A stretch of 32,662 nucleotides of DNA from an uncultured archaeon (lineage in GTDB: Archaea > Thermoproteota > Nitrososphaeria > Nitrososphaerales > CALBXV01): positions 1 to 32,662 of the forward strand of contig CALBXV010000239.1 in the NCBI GenBank assembly GCA_937890045.1. The letters are read 5' to 3'. Below, piece after piece: positions 1-7,938 of this stretch. A program made the translations under genes and the position numbers. Every line of letters begins with the position of its first letter. The first letter of the stretch is position 1. The notes beneath the pieces were generated by a model. That model saw only the letters and a program-made list of their open reading frames with translations. It was not told where the DNA came from and did not search any database.

Positions 1-117
1 TCGTCTGAGATCACCAGTAGAAAGGCTCGAACCCTGAGAGGCCGCGTATCCTTCTGTTAATCCGCTGCTCGTGGCGAGTGCCAGAGGAGATGCGGAAGGA
101 TAACTAGTATCAGCCAT
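1..117 (-). CDS. Probable major capsid protein, N-terminal fragment
   Basis: An open frame starts with ATG at 117 and runs off the left edge, giving 39 residues beginning MADTSYPSASPLALA and ending SLSTGDLRR. A good ribosome binding site (AAGGAGC) sits about 8 bases upstream. The position directly after portal and scaffold on the same strand is where tailed phages carry the major coat protein. The Ser/Gly/Thr-rich start leading to a TGDLRR segment is familiar from coat proteins of metagenomic podovirus-like phages. Too little is present to confirm the fold, so the function rests mainly on gene order. Confidence 0.6.
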   Translation of the reverse strand, partial: MADTSYPSASPLALATSSGLTEGYAASQGSSLSTGDLRR

Positions 118-165
118 TGTTCTTGCTCCTTGTTATGTTGACTGAACTAGATAACTATAATCTAG

Positions 166-1050
166 CTAACCAGTCAACTGATCTAATCCACTGTCAACAC
201 CAGTTAGCATATCAAAAACTCTGTCATCTTCTGAGATTTCAGATTCGGTACTACCGACAGTTGCTAATGAGCCGGGACGTTGCTGGACACTTCGCATTTG
301 CTCCGTGACCTGCCTCCCCGCATTCTCAGCAATCTTCTGATCTCTCCCAGAACGATTCTTTAGATAAAAAATATCATCTAATCCAAGTTTGTGATTCTTT
401 GCGTAATCCACAAAGTTATCCCATTCTTCATTAGACATATCATGCGTCTGTCTGAACTCTCGCTCTTCAGCCACTCTTTGATTATCTTCACTCATCTGAC
501 GATTAGCTGTTGTCAGCCGTCTTTGAACGATTCCATCAATTGTAGCATTCATGAGCTTTGCTGAGTCAGATTTGCCTTCACTAAAAGCCTCGTCTGGGTC
601 GAAAACAAAGTCCTCTGGAAGCTCTAAGCGTTCCTTCATGCTTGTTGGTGCGACTCCACCACCCTCAAAATAGTCTTTCACATGAGAGACTAAATTAGGG
701 TCTTGCCTCATTGCATCGAGGATGGGTACATATGGTTCCAGTTCACCTAATCGGTTGTTAAGCCGTTTGGCTTCTCTACTGGAATCCGAGTACCGTTTGG
801 AGAGATTCTCAGCTTCGTGCTGAAAATTTTCTCCTTGCGACTGTTCATCAGGATGCCGTTCTACTGGTTGCGTGTTATTGCTAGAACTTGCAGTTGTCTG
901 ATTGTCCGAACTATCAGCCAAAATACTATTGACGCTACTATCGAGAGCAGTGAAAAAATCACTGATTTCTTCTTCGCCTATAGTATTTGTAGAGGTTGGT
1001 TCAACTTCGGGGGCAGCCGTTTCGGCTGCGTTGCCTGTGTTTTGTGCCAT
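166..1050 (-). CDS. Probable capsid scaffolding protein
   Basis: The 294-residue protein is acidic and low in complexity at its N-terminus (residues 1-75 rich in E, S, T, N and D). It continues into charged helical, coiled-coil-like sequence (about 75-110) and further predicted helices to the end, with no enzymatic motif. It lies between the portal and the probable coat gene, the usual scaffold position in P22-like head modules. The start is supported by GAGGAG 6-8 bases upstream of the ATG. Scaffolds diverge fast, so the call depends on composition plus context. It could instead be a minor head protein. Confidence 0.6.
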   Translation of the reverse strand: MAQNTGNAAETAAPEVEPTSTNTIGEEEISDFFTALDSSVNSILADSSDNQTTASSSNNTQPVERHPDEQSQGENFQHEAENLSKRYSDSSREAKRLNNRLGELEPYVPILDAMRQDPNLVSHVKDYFEGGGVAPTSMKERLELPEDFVFDPDEAFSEGKSDSAKLMNATIDGIVQRRLTTANRQMSEDNQRVAEEREFRQTHDMSNEEWDNFVDYAKNHKLGLDDIFYLKNRSGRDQKIAENAGRQVTEQMRSVQQRPGSLATVGSTESEISEDDRVFDMLTGVDSGLDQLTG

Positions 1051-1109
1051 TATAGACTCCTCATCATGTCTGTGTTAATTTAAGAGAAACAGCAAATATA
1101 ATCAATTCC

Positions 1110-3350
1110 TTATTCACTGCTATTACTTTTTACTTCTCTTTGCAAATCTTTTAAATAATTATCATAATCTTTCTTCATACTTCCCCTTAATAGCTTCTGT
1201 TGAGCCTTAGTATCTTGCACATCTTTTCTTTGTTCTAGTGCCGACTCTCCAATCTTCATCTTTATACCTGCTTGAACAATTTGTCTACTCAAGGTTTCTA
1301 TTGTACCATCTTTATCCTTCACTTGTTCCTCTAGTTCTTCAACTTGTTGGCTCAATTGAGAATATAGTGACTTTCTTTCAACAACAGCCTCCTTACCTCT
1401 CACATCTGTTTCTGCTAACATAGCAATATCATCTATTAAACCAGCTTGGAACCATCTGAAGTATTCTTCTAGTAACGCCCACCTGTTAACAGGCATAGTA
1501 GCACCAGCAACTAGTTTTACATCAAATGTTGAAGATGCATAATCCATCCACTTTCCTATTGCCTCACCAAAATCATTATAGATTGGGATGTTAATCTCAG
1601 ACTTTTGTTCTTTATCCCCAGACCCTGCTTCTGGCTGAACAATCCTAAATACCTTATGAACTGCGTATGTCGCTTGAGCTATATCCTTAAAAACTCTGCC
1701 AAGATGCTCAAGCCCAGGCTCAACAACACTTCCCATCCATGCTTTGATTCTTCTTGTCCCATATTCATCGTTTGCAAGTAATCCTCTATATGTTTCTGGC
1801 TGGGCCTGTGCAATCCCCATCATCGAAGAATGAATACCAGATATATACTCTACATCAGCTTTACCCTCTTGAGTCATAGTATAGAAAGCATTATTAATTG
1901 GAGCAGGCATAACAGGAGTAGGTGGTTGGAAACCCTGACGATACTTAAGCAAGGCTCCAGCAGATGAGGAGTATTGCTCCCATTCATCCTCAGGAACAGA
2001 ACCCTCTTCATATATCCACCTTAGATTGGAAGCAAGGTTTGCATTATGAATCATTATCTGATGAGCTTTATTTATCTCCTGTTGTTTTCCAATAAGAGGA
2101 ACTACAGCAGACATGGGATATGGAGTTCCTGTATATGTATAGGGAATAGGAATAATTGGGTAATGCTCGTATGGAAGAATGTAATCGTATAAAAAAGTAT
2201 CCTCTCCAAGACTACATGTAACTTTTATCCTAGATTGAAAGAACTTTACCTCATCTACAATATTCTGAGCAAAGGTAGCATTCTCTTTAAGAATTTTATA
2301 TTCTTTCTCAGAAACTATCTGAGTTTCAACCTTGGATACCTCTTCCTGTGCTCTCGCCATAAGCATTTGTTTTTGCTGCTCTAGATTTCCCTCTATTTGC
2401 CTCTGTAATTTTTCCATCTCCAGCCCAGCTCTTTCCTCAATCATCTCTCCTGCTTCAACCGCAGCTTTCATAGATTTTGCTTGTTCCTTTATCTGGACTT
2501 CGGCTTCTTGCTCATATTCCTTTATTCCTACTTGTACCATTTGCTCAATACGTTGCAGTTCTTCTGGTGTAGGTGGAATCTTTATAGTAAGATTGTATAG
2601 AGGAACTTTGATCTTCTTATAGCACTCAAAGAAGGGAACTATCTCATCCATATCAGAAGTGGTCGGATCAATGGTATCTGATACATCTTCAATCCTTACT
2701 GAATCCGTATCCCCAAAATCTGTCTGACTATAATTTACAATTTGGCTCTGGCCCGTAGCTTTAGTGATTTTTGCTTTAAATTGAGGAAACAACACCTTTA
2801 GTTGTGTTTTAGATAAATTCTTTCTTACCATGATAAATGAAGCATCTCTAAAGAGAAAATCACGGCTCATGGGATCAACATAGACATCATAAGGGTCTAT
2901 CCTCTTAAATACCACTTCTCCCATTCCCCTATCAGCATCTTTGTCTACATCAATAAAGAAATAGCCCATTCCCTTCGCAAGGCTATCAAGGACAACCTGT
3001 GAGTACACAGATTTGCCATTACTAAGATTCCAACAATAATCAGCTACGTCTGAATGTACCTGTGCAACATCTGCGTCTGATCCTTCAGAACCAACGGCTT
3101 TCCATCTAGGATTGTTAGCCGTAATGAAATACTTCATAATCTCTATTACAGGTGTAACCCTATTGATAATGAAAGAAGGCATACCAGATTCTTCTAAAAC
3201 CTGCTTCTCCTCAGTAGATAGTTGTTCATTCAAATAGAAATCATAGCCTTTCTGGCTTACGGTCTGCCATTTGATTCTATAGATACTATTTGCTCTATCC
3301 CAGAGCTGTTTATTGATTTGTGCTTTTTTCTTTTGGTTTCTTCTTGCCAT
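1110..3350 (-). CDS. Portal protein (P22-like)
   Basis: This 746-residue protein should form the dodecameric ring through which DNA enters the head. Residues 1-200 have the usual portal opening (a buried IINRV-type helix, a GMGYFFIDVD strand, then DPYDVYVDP). A middle segment around IPIPYTYTG and GKQQEINKAHQ matches the portal core that precedes the clip. Residues of about 255-370 form a long Glu/Gln/Lys-rich coiled-coil insertion. A second coiled coil near the C-terminus (LSQQVEELEEQVKDKDG onward) resembles the P22 barrel helix. Its ATG overlaps the stop of the upstream peptidase (TAATG), so the two are translationally coupled. The length is close to the P22 portal. Confidence 0.92.
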   Translation of the reverse strand: MARRNQKKKAQINKQLWDRANSIYRIKWQTVSQKGYDFYLNEQLSTEEKQVLEESGMPSFIINRVTPVIEIMKYFITANNPRWKAVGSEGSDADVAQVHSDVADYCWNLSNGKSVYSQVVLDSLAKGMGYFFIDVDKDADRGMGEVVFKRIDPYDVYVDPMSRDFLFRDASFIMVRKNLSKTQLKVLFPQFKAKITKATGQSQIVNYSQTDFGDTDSVRIEDVSDTIDPTTSDMDEIVPFFECYKKIKVPLYNLTIKIPPTPEELQRIEQMVQVGIKEYEQEAEVQIKEQAKSMKAAVEAGEMIEERAGLEMEKLQRQIEGNLEQQKQMLMARAQEEVSKVETQIVSEKEYKILKENATFAQNIVDEVKFFQSRIKVTCSLGEDTFLYDYILPYEHYPIIPIPYTYTGTPYPMSAVVPLIGKQQEINKAHQIMIHNANLASNLRWIYEEGSVPEDEWEQYSSSAGALLKYRQGFQPPTPVMPAPINNAFYTMTQEGKADVEYISGIHSSMMGIAQAQPETYRGLLANDEYGTRRIKAWMGSVVEPGLEHLGRVFKDIAQATYAVHKVFRIVQPEAGSGDKEQKSEINIPIYNDFGEAIGKWMDYASSTFDVKLVAGATMPVNRWALLEEYFRWFQAGLIDDIAMLAETDVRGKEAVVERKSLYSQLSQQVEELEEQVKDKDGTIETLSRQIVQAGIKMKIGESALEQRKDVQDTKAQQKLLRGSMKKDYDNYLKDLQREVKSNSSE

Positions 3351-3742
3351 TACTCTGTAAGCTCAAAGTGAACTAAATCATCGAACCTATTATCTTTAAG
3401 TTCGGTGTCCTGATCCCAGTCTCCACCCCAACGGAGAGGAATCTCCATCTGAATTGATATTCCCTGTACATATCCTGCGAAGTAACTCATTCTTTCTCTG
3501 TCCCCCCAATCTATTGGATAAGGAATAGCATCAACGGCCACACTAGGGACTTTGTTATGTTTTCCCTTAGGCCATTTGACTTTACTATTTCCCTTCATGA
3601 AAGCTTCGTCTTGTTTCTCTTTGCTTCTGGCTCCTTCAAGAATTGTGCAGTCAAAATGCTTTATCACCTCATGAAATATCTTCTGTAAGCTTGGATGACA
3701 AGTACCTAGCCGTGATCTTGATCTTTTGCTAAACCTAGGCAC
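3350..3742 (-). CDS. M15-family peptidase, endolysin-like
   Basis: This 130-residue protein resembles M15 D,D- or L-Ala-D-Glu peptidases that cut peptidoglycan stem peptides. Candidate zinc ligands are H62 and D71 in the KHNKVPSVAVDAIPYP stretch and H125 in DLVHFEL. The LRWGGDWD segment (103-110) before the last His is typical of the phage M15 subgroup. The start is GTG at 3742, with a purine-rich GAGGAAG upstream and no in-frame ATG before it. It overlaps the 39-residue basic ORF by 8 bases and the portal by 1 base. Its position between terminase and portal is unusual for a lysis gene. No signal peptide is visible, so it would need a holin or act from the virion. Confidence 0.85.
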   Translation of the reverse strand: MPRFSKRSRSRLGTCHPSLQKIFHEVIKHFDCTILEGARSKEKQDEAFMKGNSKVKWPKGKHNKVPSVAVDAIPYPIDWGDRERMSYFAGYVQGISIQMEIPLRWGGDWDQDTELKDNRFDDLVHFELTE

Positions 3743-3854
3743 GTCTACGCTTTCTTCCTCTTCTGCTTGTCAACTTCCAAAGATTAACTCTTTTCTTTCT
3801 TGCATAGCCTCTCTTTTTTCTACTAAGTCTTACTTTCCTGAATTTCCAAGCCAT
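3735..3854 (-). CDS. Arg/Lys-rich 39-residue mini-protein
   Basis: A short ORF fills the only gap between the large terminase and the M15 peptidase. Its ATG overlaps the terminase stop (TAATG at 3852-3856) and its TAG overlaps the peptidase GTG start, so it is coupled at both ends. It encodes MAWKFRKVRLSRKKRGYARK... ending KRRRA. Of 39 residues 20 are Lys or Arg and none is Asp or Glu. That composition fits nucleic-acid binding, for example with packaged DNA or the packaging motor. I do not recognise a family. The double coupling argues that it is a real gene despite its length. Confidence 0.72.
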   Translation of the reverse strand: MAWKFRKVRLSRKKRGYARKKRVNLWKLTSRRGRKRRRA

Positions 3855-5425
3855 TAGGCTACTATCCAGCTTTTTGCCTTTCTTTTAGGCTTATACCACT
3901 TAGACTTGCTTTTTCCTTTCTCAAGTTTGTAAGTGGGGGGAAATGCGTGCACATTTGCATAATAAAGACTCTCAATGGTATCATCATGTGCCATTCTTGG
4001 CCCAAAAGTAATGATTTCGTTCTCCAAATCAAACATATTCTCTCGTAAGTGTACTGTTCCAGTAGCAAATCTACCGCTTAGACCACTATAAATCCTATTT
4101 CTCTTCTGTGTTCCCCCAGGTTTTTCAGGTATAACTGCAACATCAAATCTATTCTGTCTTCTTCTCTCATCATTCAATGCTTGAAATATGGAGCGGTTCA
4201 TTGCCACGTCTTCTACGGTTGCACTTGTACAACGATACTTATCATATAGTTCCATTATATAGTCTACAACACCTTTCTTTCCTAAAGTTTCACCCGTTAA
4301 AGATTTTGAGCCAATCGTAGGAATACTTCTATGGCGTTCATACTCAAATACGAATAGATTATTATCTGTGTCCACACCCACAACCATAATGACGCTGAAA
4401 TCAGATTCTTTAGTATCAATATCAGTAGCAGGATCACAACCGATAAACGTATTTATAGGTTTCTTTTCTCCATCTTGAACGATATAGTTAATCCCCTCAT
4501 CTTCTCCCCTTTCAAAATACCCCTCCCATCTCTTAATATATTTTCTACTCCATACAGAATCTTCCTCTGACTGAACCTCCATCATGTACTCTTGATAGTA
4601 CTTTGATGCCTGCCCAGAATCCTGATAAAACTTCTTTTTCTCTTTTAGCTTACTACTAGAAAAGAAACTGGGCCATAGAACTGAATTGTCAGGTAGAATA
4701 GCCTTATGAGTTATTACTCTCCAGCTAAACTTTTCACGAGCCTTTTGAGACCTCTTATAGTTAATGATGAGATTGTTGATAAATGAATCATAATGAACAG
4801 GAGTCCCATTAACACGTAACCTACCAGTATGAGGCTCAAGAGCGGGATAAACCACAGCAGTAACAAGGTTAGCATTTTTAGCTCTCGCATCAACCGTGAT
4901 CGTATTGGCTTCGTGCTCGAAGTCGTCAAGACATATGAGATCGTACCGTTTGTGGAGCTTTGCACCTCCCCTGATACCCGCGACATTGGATTTCGAGATA
5001 AGTTTGCATCCATTTTTTAGTTCTATATCCTCCTCTGTCCATTTTCTTCCTTTAAGATCACCAAAGTAATATTTGAACTTATCATTAAACTCTAAATGAT
5101 ATTTAATGTAATCCATATTACCTACACTCAATTTCTGAGTAGCAGAAACCCATGCATAAAAATGCATATCATCAGCAAAGACAAAATCCTTTAATATAGA
5201 CGCTTTTGTCAAAACAGTCTTGCCATGTCCCCTAGGTAGAATTATAGCTAGTTGCTTTACTTCTTCATCGTCTATAGCATCAGCAACCTCATAGTGAAAC
5301 GGTGGGGTTTCGCTTCTAAGGAAATCATCAGAGAGAAAGAGCTTTCCAAAAGAAATCAGATCACTCTTTGCTAGTCTTAATGCTCTTTGTGCCTCGTCTA
5401 CGTTTTTTTGATTTATATTTGCCAT
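3854..5425 (-). CDS. terL: Terminase large subunit (packaging ATPase/nuclease)
   Basis: This is the motor that translocates and cuts phage DNA. The ATPase half has Walker A PRGHGKT (64-70), Walker B LICLDDFE (D167/D168, catalytic E170) and a coupling motif NGTP (206-209). The nuclease half has the three acidic clusters of the RNase H-like fold: D331 in GCDPATD, E405 in TVEDVAM and D481/D482 in AHDDTIES. The length of 523 residues is normal. The chosen ATG at 5425 lies inside the end of the preceding small gene (65-base overlap) and has only a weak GAGAAG site, so initiation is probably coupled. The C-terminus is Lys-rich. Confidence 0.96.
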   Translation of the reverse strand: MANINQKNVDEAQRALRLAKSDLISFGKLFLSDDFLRSETPPFHYEVADAIDDEEVKQLAIILPRGHGKTVLTKASILKDFVFADDMHFYAWVSATQKLSVGNMDYIKYHLEFNDKFKYYFGDLKGRKWTEEDIELKNGCKLISKSNVAGIRGGAKLHKRYDLICLDDFEHEANTITVDARAKNANLVTAVVYPALEPHTGRLRVNGTPVHYDSFINNLIINYKRSQKAREKFSWRVITHKAILPDNSVLWPSFFSSSKLKEKKKFYQDSGQASKYYQEYMMEVQSEEDSVWSRKYIKRWEGYFERGEDEGINYIVQDGEKKPINTFIGCDPATDIDTKESDFSVIMVVGVDTDNNLFVFEYERHRSIPTIGSKSLTGETLGKKGVVDYIMELYDKYRCTSATVEDVAMNRSIFQALNDERRRQNRFDVAVIPEKPGGTQKRNRIYSGLSGRFATGTVHLRENMFDLENEIITFGPRMAHDDTIESLYYANVHAFPPTYKLEKGKSKSKWYKPKRKAKSWIVA

Positions 5426-5606
5426 CTAAAAACTTCTCAAATTTCTTTCTATTGTTATTAAACTCTAGGTATTCAGCAAAGAGTCCATCTAGCTCCACAA
5501 ATCTCTGTTCTAAAGTTCTATGCTTTAGTATAATCTCAGTCATAGCCCGAACTAAATCGTTCTTCGTAATTGACTTGCCATTTGGATGTTTAGGCTGCTT
5601 CCTCAT
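5361..5606 (-). CDS. Small unknown protein upstream of terL
   Basis: The 81-residue protein is basic at both ends (RKQPKHPNGK at the start, KSKKRRRGTKSIK near the end) with a helical middle. AAGGA lies about 7 bases before the ATG. It overlaps the preceding gene by 17 bases and terL by 65. I do not recognise the family. A short, basic, helical protein directly before terL could assist DNA packaging, but a better small-terminase candidate lies further upstream. Confidence 0.72.
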   Translation of the reverse strand: MRKQPKHPNGKSITKNDLVRAMTEIILKHRTLEQRFVELDGLFAEYLEFNNNRKKFEKFLDGKYKSKKRRRGTKSIKTSKE

Positions 5607-5802
5607 AATTCATCCTTAGTGGAACCTCAAGTCCTTCTATGATTGCCAATAATTCCTCAAGAATGCAATTCTCTCTTGATGACAAGCCCATCGGGGGCTG
5701 AGGAATTTGAGATTTCATTTCTTTAAGCTTACGGATACCTTCATCTAAATTCAACTCTATCTTAAAAGGGATTTTTCTCCATTTTGTATCTTCAATCTCC
5801 AT
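5590..5802 (-). CDS. Small unknown protein
   Basis: I place the start at the ATG at 5802 because it forms a TGATG overlap with the stop of the metallophosphoesterase gene and has GGGAG five bases upstream. A longer frame with an ATG at 5853 would overlap the upstream gene by 52 bases. The 70-residue product (MEIEDTKWRKIPF onward) is amphipathic, has a proline-rich middle (QIPQPPMG) and an acidic C-terminal helix. No family recognised. Confidence 0.7.
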   Translation of the reverse strand: MEIEDTKWRKIPFKIELNLDEGIRKLKEMKSQIPQPPMGLSSRENCILEELLAIIEGLEVPLRMNYEEAA

Positions 5803-6701
5803 CAGTTCTCCCAGCATTTTATCCCATCTTGAGATAGCTCTATAGTTACCCATCCTGTCCTCACAATTGGATATAGAGAGTATCTTGCATAATCAGCATA
5901 CATCAGAAAGCCGCCACCTCTCACATACCAGCGACGGTGAAGAACTTCTTTATCACCATCAATACGAAGCGAATCAACAGGTTTAGCATATAGCTGATGG
6001 TTATGACCAAGTATAAATACATCACCTTCACTATATACCGCAGCGAGTCTATCCAGCTCCAAGTCGCCATTCTTTGCACCACTCTTTCCGTGTCCACTAA
6101 CAATGTTCCAAGCAATCTCCTTCTTCTTTGTCTTAATCTTTATTCTAGAATACCCAGGATATTTATAATATGGAACACCTAATTCTGCCGCAATAACCTT
6201 GCATACGTCAAAGTCTAAGATAAGATAGCTTCTAAGGAAATCATGGTTCCCTCCACGAATGAAAAGACATTTGTCTCTAATTGGAGCTACTAACTGCAAA
6301 AATGAAAGGTATTGTTCTTCTGGTGGGACTGTCTGTCCTCTAGTGGATATAGCCTTGTACCCAGGTGGAATAAGCTCTATCATATCTCCATTCCCAAACC
6401 AGACTGCCTGAGGATCAGATGCTATAGTATTTACAGCTTCTTTAAACTTATCAAGATCAAATTCCTTTGCACCAACATGTATATCTGTTAAGCAGTGAAC
6501 CCTACAGACTTCTTCGGTCTGATGATGAAAAACCTCACCAGCTTTTATCTCATTGCTTGCGTAATCTTTAACTCTTGATTCTAGTGGGACTGAAAACCAT
6601 CTACCACAGCTGTGGCACATGTATTTTTGCTTGATTGCTTTTCGTGTCTTCTTTATCCCCTCTTTGATTACATATAGTGAAGAACAATGAGGACAAACCA
6701 T
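5802..6701 (-). CDS. Calcineurin-like metallophosphoesterase with N-terminal zinc ribbon
   Basis: Residues 1-40 form a zinc ribbon (C3-x2-C6 and C29-x2-C32). Residues 68-240 carry the full calcineurin-like set of metal ligands: TDIH (D73, H75), GNGD (D106), GNHD (N152, H153, D154), SGHG (H204) and GHNH (H233, H235). The family hydrolyses phosphomono- or diesters with two metal ions. The zinc ribbon suggests binding to DNA, RNA or a partner protein. The gene lies in the packaging operon with one-base overlaps on both sides. The substrate cannot be read from the sequence. Relatives in phages include nucleases and RNA/DNA end-processing phosphatases. Confidence 0.9.
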   Translation of the reverse strand: MVCPHCSSLYVIKEGIKKTRKAIKQKYMCHSCGRWFSVPLESRVKDYASNEIKAGEVFHHQTEEVCRVHCLTDIHVGAKEFDLDKFKEAVNTIASDPQAVWFGNGDMIELIPPGYKAISTRGQTVPPEEQYLSFLQLVAPIRDKCLFIRGGNHDFLRSYLILDFDVCKVIAAELGVPYYKYPGYSRIKIKTKKKEIAWNIVSGHGKSGAKNGDLELDRLAAVYSEGDVFILGHNHQLYAKPVDSLRIDGDKEVLHRRWYVRGGGFLMYADYARYSLYPIVRTGWVTIELSQDGIKCWEN

Positions 6702-7477
6702 TACTCTACCTCAGTTGCTTTTGCTGGTATTTCCTTTCTAGAGGCTGTCTCTAGTTGGTCTGGTGTAAAGCCTTGAAATAGCCCAAGTACTCCAGTCTCT
6801 ACTTTCTTTACTCCACCCCCAAGCGTTCCTATTGCTTTGCCTAGTTCCTTGAGAGACTGAAGACTGATATTGGGATCAACAGATGTCTCTGCTAGGCTCT
6901 TAAGATTAGACAATATGTATTCATGGTCTATGCCGAGTTCTTTGGCTATATCCATTACACTCTTCTCAACTTCTTTCATAATTCTCTCCTGTTTTAAAAG
7001 TACGGCAGCTTTCTTTTGAGCTTTCGATGTATCTTCTTCTTTGAAAGCCTCCATATAAGCACCCACGGCACCCATACCGACTGCCACATTGATAGAGAAC
7101 TCGTGTTCTTTAGGAGTGCATTTAGTTCTTTCTCTGACTCGCTTACTGGGGTGTTTAATCTTCTTGCTGAATGTATATCTATTTGGGTGTCCACTAAAGT
7201 CTGTGTCCATGAATGTACTTGGCTTATTGAGGAATGTCCCAACAACCGTGCGAAGCCATCCATTAGCTTGTTTGTAGTTTTTCCTATCGTGGGGATGATT
7301 GATACTGTGAGATACTTTGAGAAGTTGGATAATTCTTTTGTCATCACTCCATACCCAGTCCCCTTCTTTCCCAACTCTCCAGTCTTCTAAAGGGGATTTT
7401 TCGGGATGATCAATATGAAACTCGTCTAGATCGTCATAGACGTAGTATCTAATATTCTTGATCTTTCCGTAATCCAC
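6701..7477 (-). CDS. terS: Probable terminase small subunit
   Basis: Residues 119-196 read like a Terminase_2-type small subunit: KCTPKEHEFSINVAVGMGA, then GAYMEAFKEEDTSKAQKKA, a helix ending LLKQERIMKEVEKS, and a YILSNLKSLAE segment. This matches the helix-turn-helix plus LL-x5-V-x3-I pattern of that family. Residues 1-110 form a separate Trp-rich domain (DWRVGKEGDWVWSDDKRIIQLL). The Gly/Ala-rich C-terminus may be the portal- or TerL-contacting tail. The start is GTG at 7477 with GGAAAG upstream, overlapping the preceding gene by 29 bases. The call is from pattern only, and the protein is longer (258) than usual for this family. Confidence 0.62.
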   Translation of the reverse strand: MDYGKIKNIRYYVYDDLDEFHIDHPEKSPLEDWRVGKEGDWVWSDDKRIIQLLKVSHSINHPHDRKNYKQANGWLRTVVGTFLNKPSTFMDTDFSGHPNRYTFSKKIKHPSKRVRERTKCTPKEHEFSINVAVGMGAVGAYMEAFKEEDTSKAQKKAAVLLKQERIMKEVEKSVMDIAKELGIDHEYILSNLKSLAETSVDPNISLQSLKELGKAIGTLGGGVKKVETGVLGLFQGFTPDQLETASRKEIPAKATEVE

Positions 7478-7697
7478 TTATGAGCTTTCCAGTTTCCTTC
7501 TCTAGTTCTATTAGTTGGTCGTGTAAACCCTCAATAAGTTCCATTACTTGCACAGGAATTGTATAGATGGTTCCATTGACTTCAATGGGAATATCGTTTA
7601 TTGGGAATAAATCTCTTGATACACCAGACAGGTTTTCAAGTACTTCGATTTGCTTTTCTAGGGGTAGAAGAGCTAGTGATTTCATTAGTGATGCCAT
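7449..7697 (-). CDS. Small unknown late-operon protein
   Basis: The 82-residue protein starts with a helix (MASLMKSLALLPLEKQIEVLENL), followed by an IPIEVNGTIYTIPVQVMELIEGLHDQL segment that looks like a beta-strand pair and a helix. The charged C-terminus overlaps the probable terS start by 29 bases. The ribosome binding site is weak and a (TA)n tract lies directly upstream. No family recognised. Confidence 0.68.
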   Translation of the reverse strand: MASLMKSLALLPLEKQIEVLENLSGVSRDLFPINDIPIEVNGTIYTIPVQVMELIEGLHDQLIELEKETGKLISGLRKDQEY

Positions 7698-7711
7698 GTA
7701 ACAGCTTAATG

Positions 7712-7728
7712 TATATATATATATATAT
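7712..7728. repeat. (TA)n dinucleotide tract
   Basis: An uninterrupted 17-base TA dinucleotide tract lies in the 37-base gap between the genes starting at 7697 and ending at 7735. Such a tract is easily melted and prone to slippage. It may act as a spacer or as part of a promoter for the downstream minus-strand genes, but no -35 partner is obvious. Confidence 0.9.
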
Positions 7729-7734
7729 CTTATA

Positions 7735-7938
7735 TTACTCTTTATTAGAACCTATTTCTTTCTTTCTTGCTTCTTCTTTCTTTCTTTTTTCTAGTTCATG
7801 AACAAGCTCATCTTGCACTTGTTCCCGTATTTCTTGTTCTTGTGCCGCAAGAGCTTCTTCTTTCTCTCTACTAGCTACACCCGTCAAACCACCCCCTTTG
7901 CTTAAGTCCTTGGTTGTAATGTATCCATTGTCACTCAT
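7735..7938 (-). CDS. Small charged coiled-coil protein, first late gene
   Basis: I choose ATG at 7938 because AAGGAGA lies 8 bases upstream; a longer frame to 7971 adds 11 residues with no better site. The 67-residue protein has a Gly-rich start (DLSKGGGLTGVAS) and then a continuous Glu/Gln/Lys/Arg helix (about 23-62), very likely a coiled coil. It is the first minus-strand gene after the divergent gap. No family recognised. Confidence 0.72.
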   Translation of the reverse strand: MSDNGYITTKDLSKGGGLTGVASREKEEALAAQEQEIREQVQDELVHELEKRKKEEARKKEIGSNKE

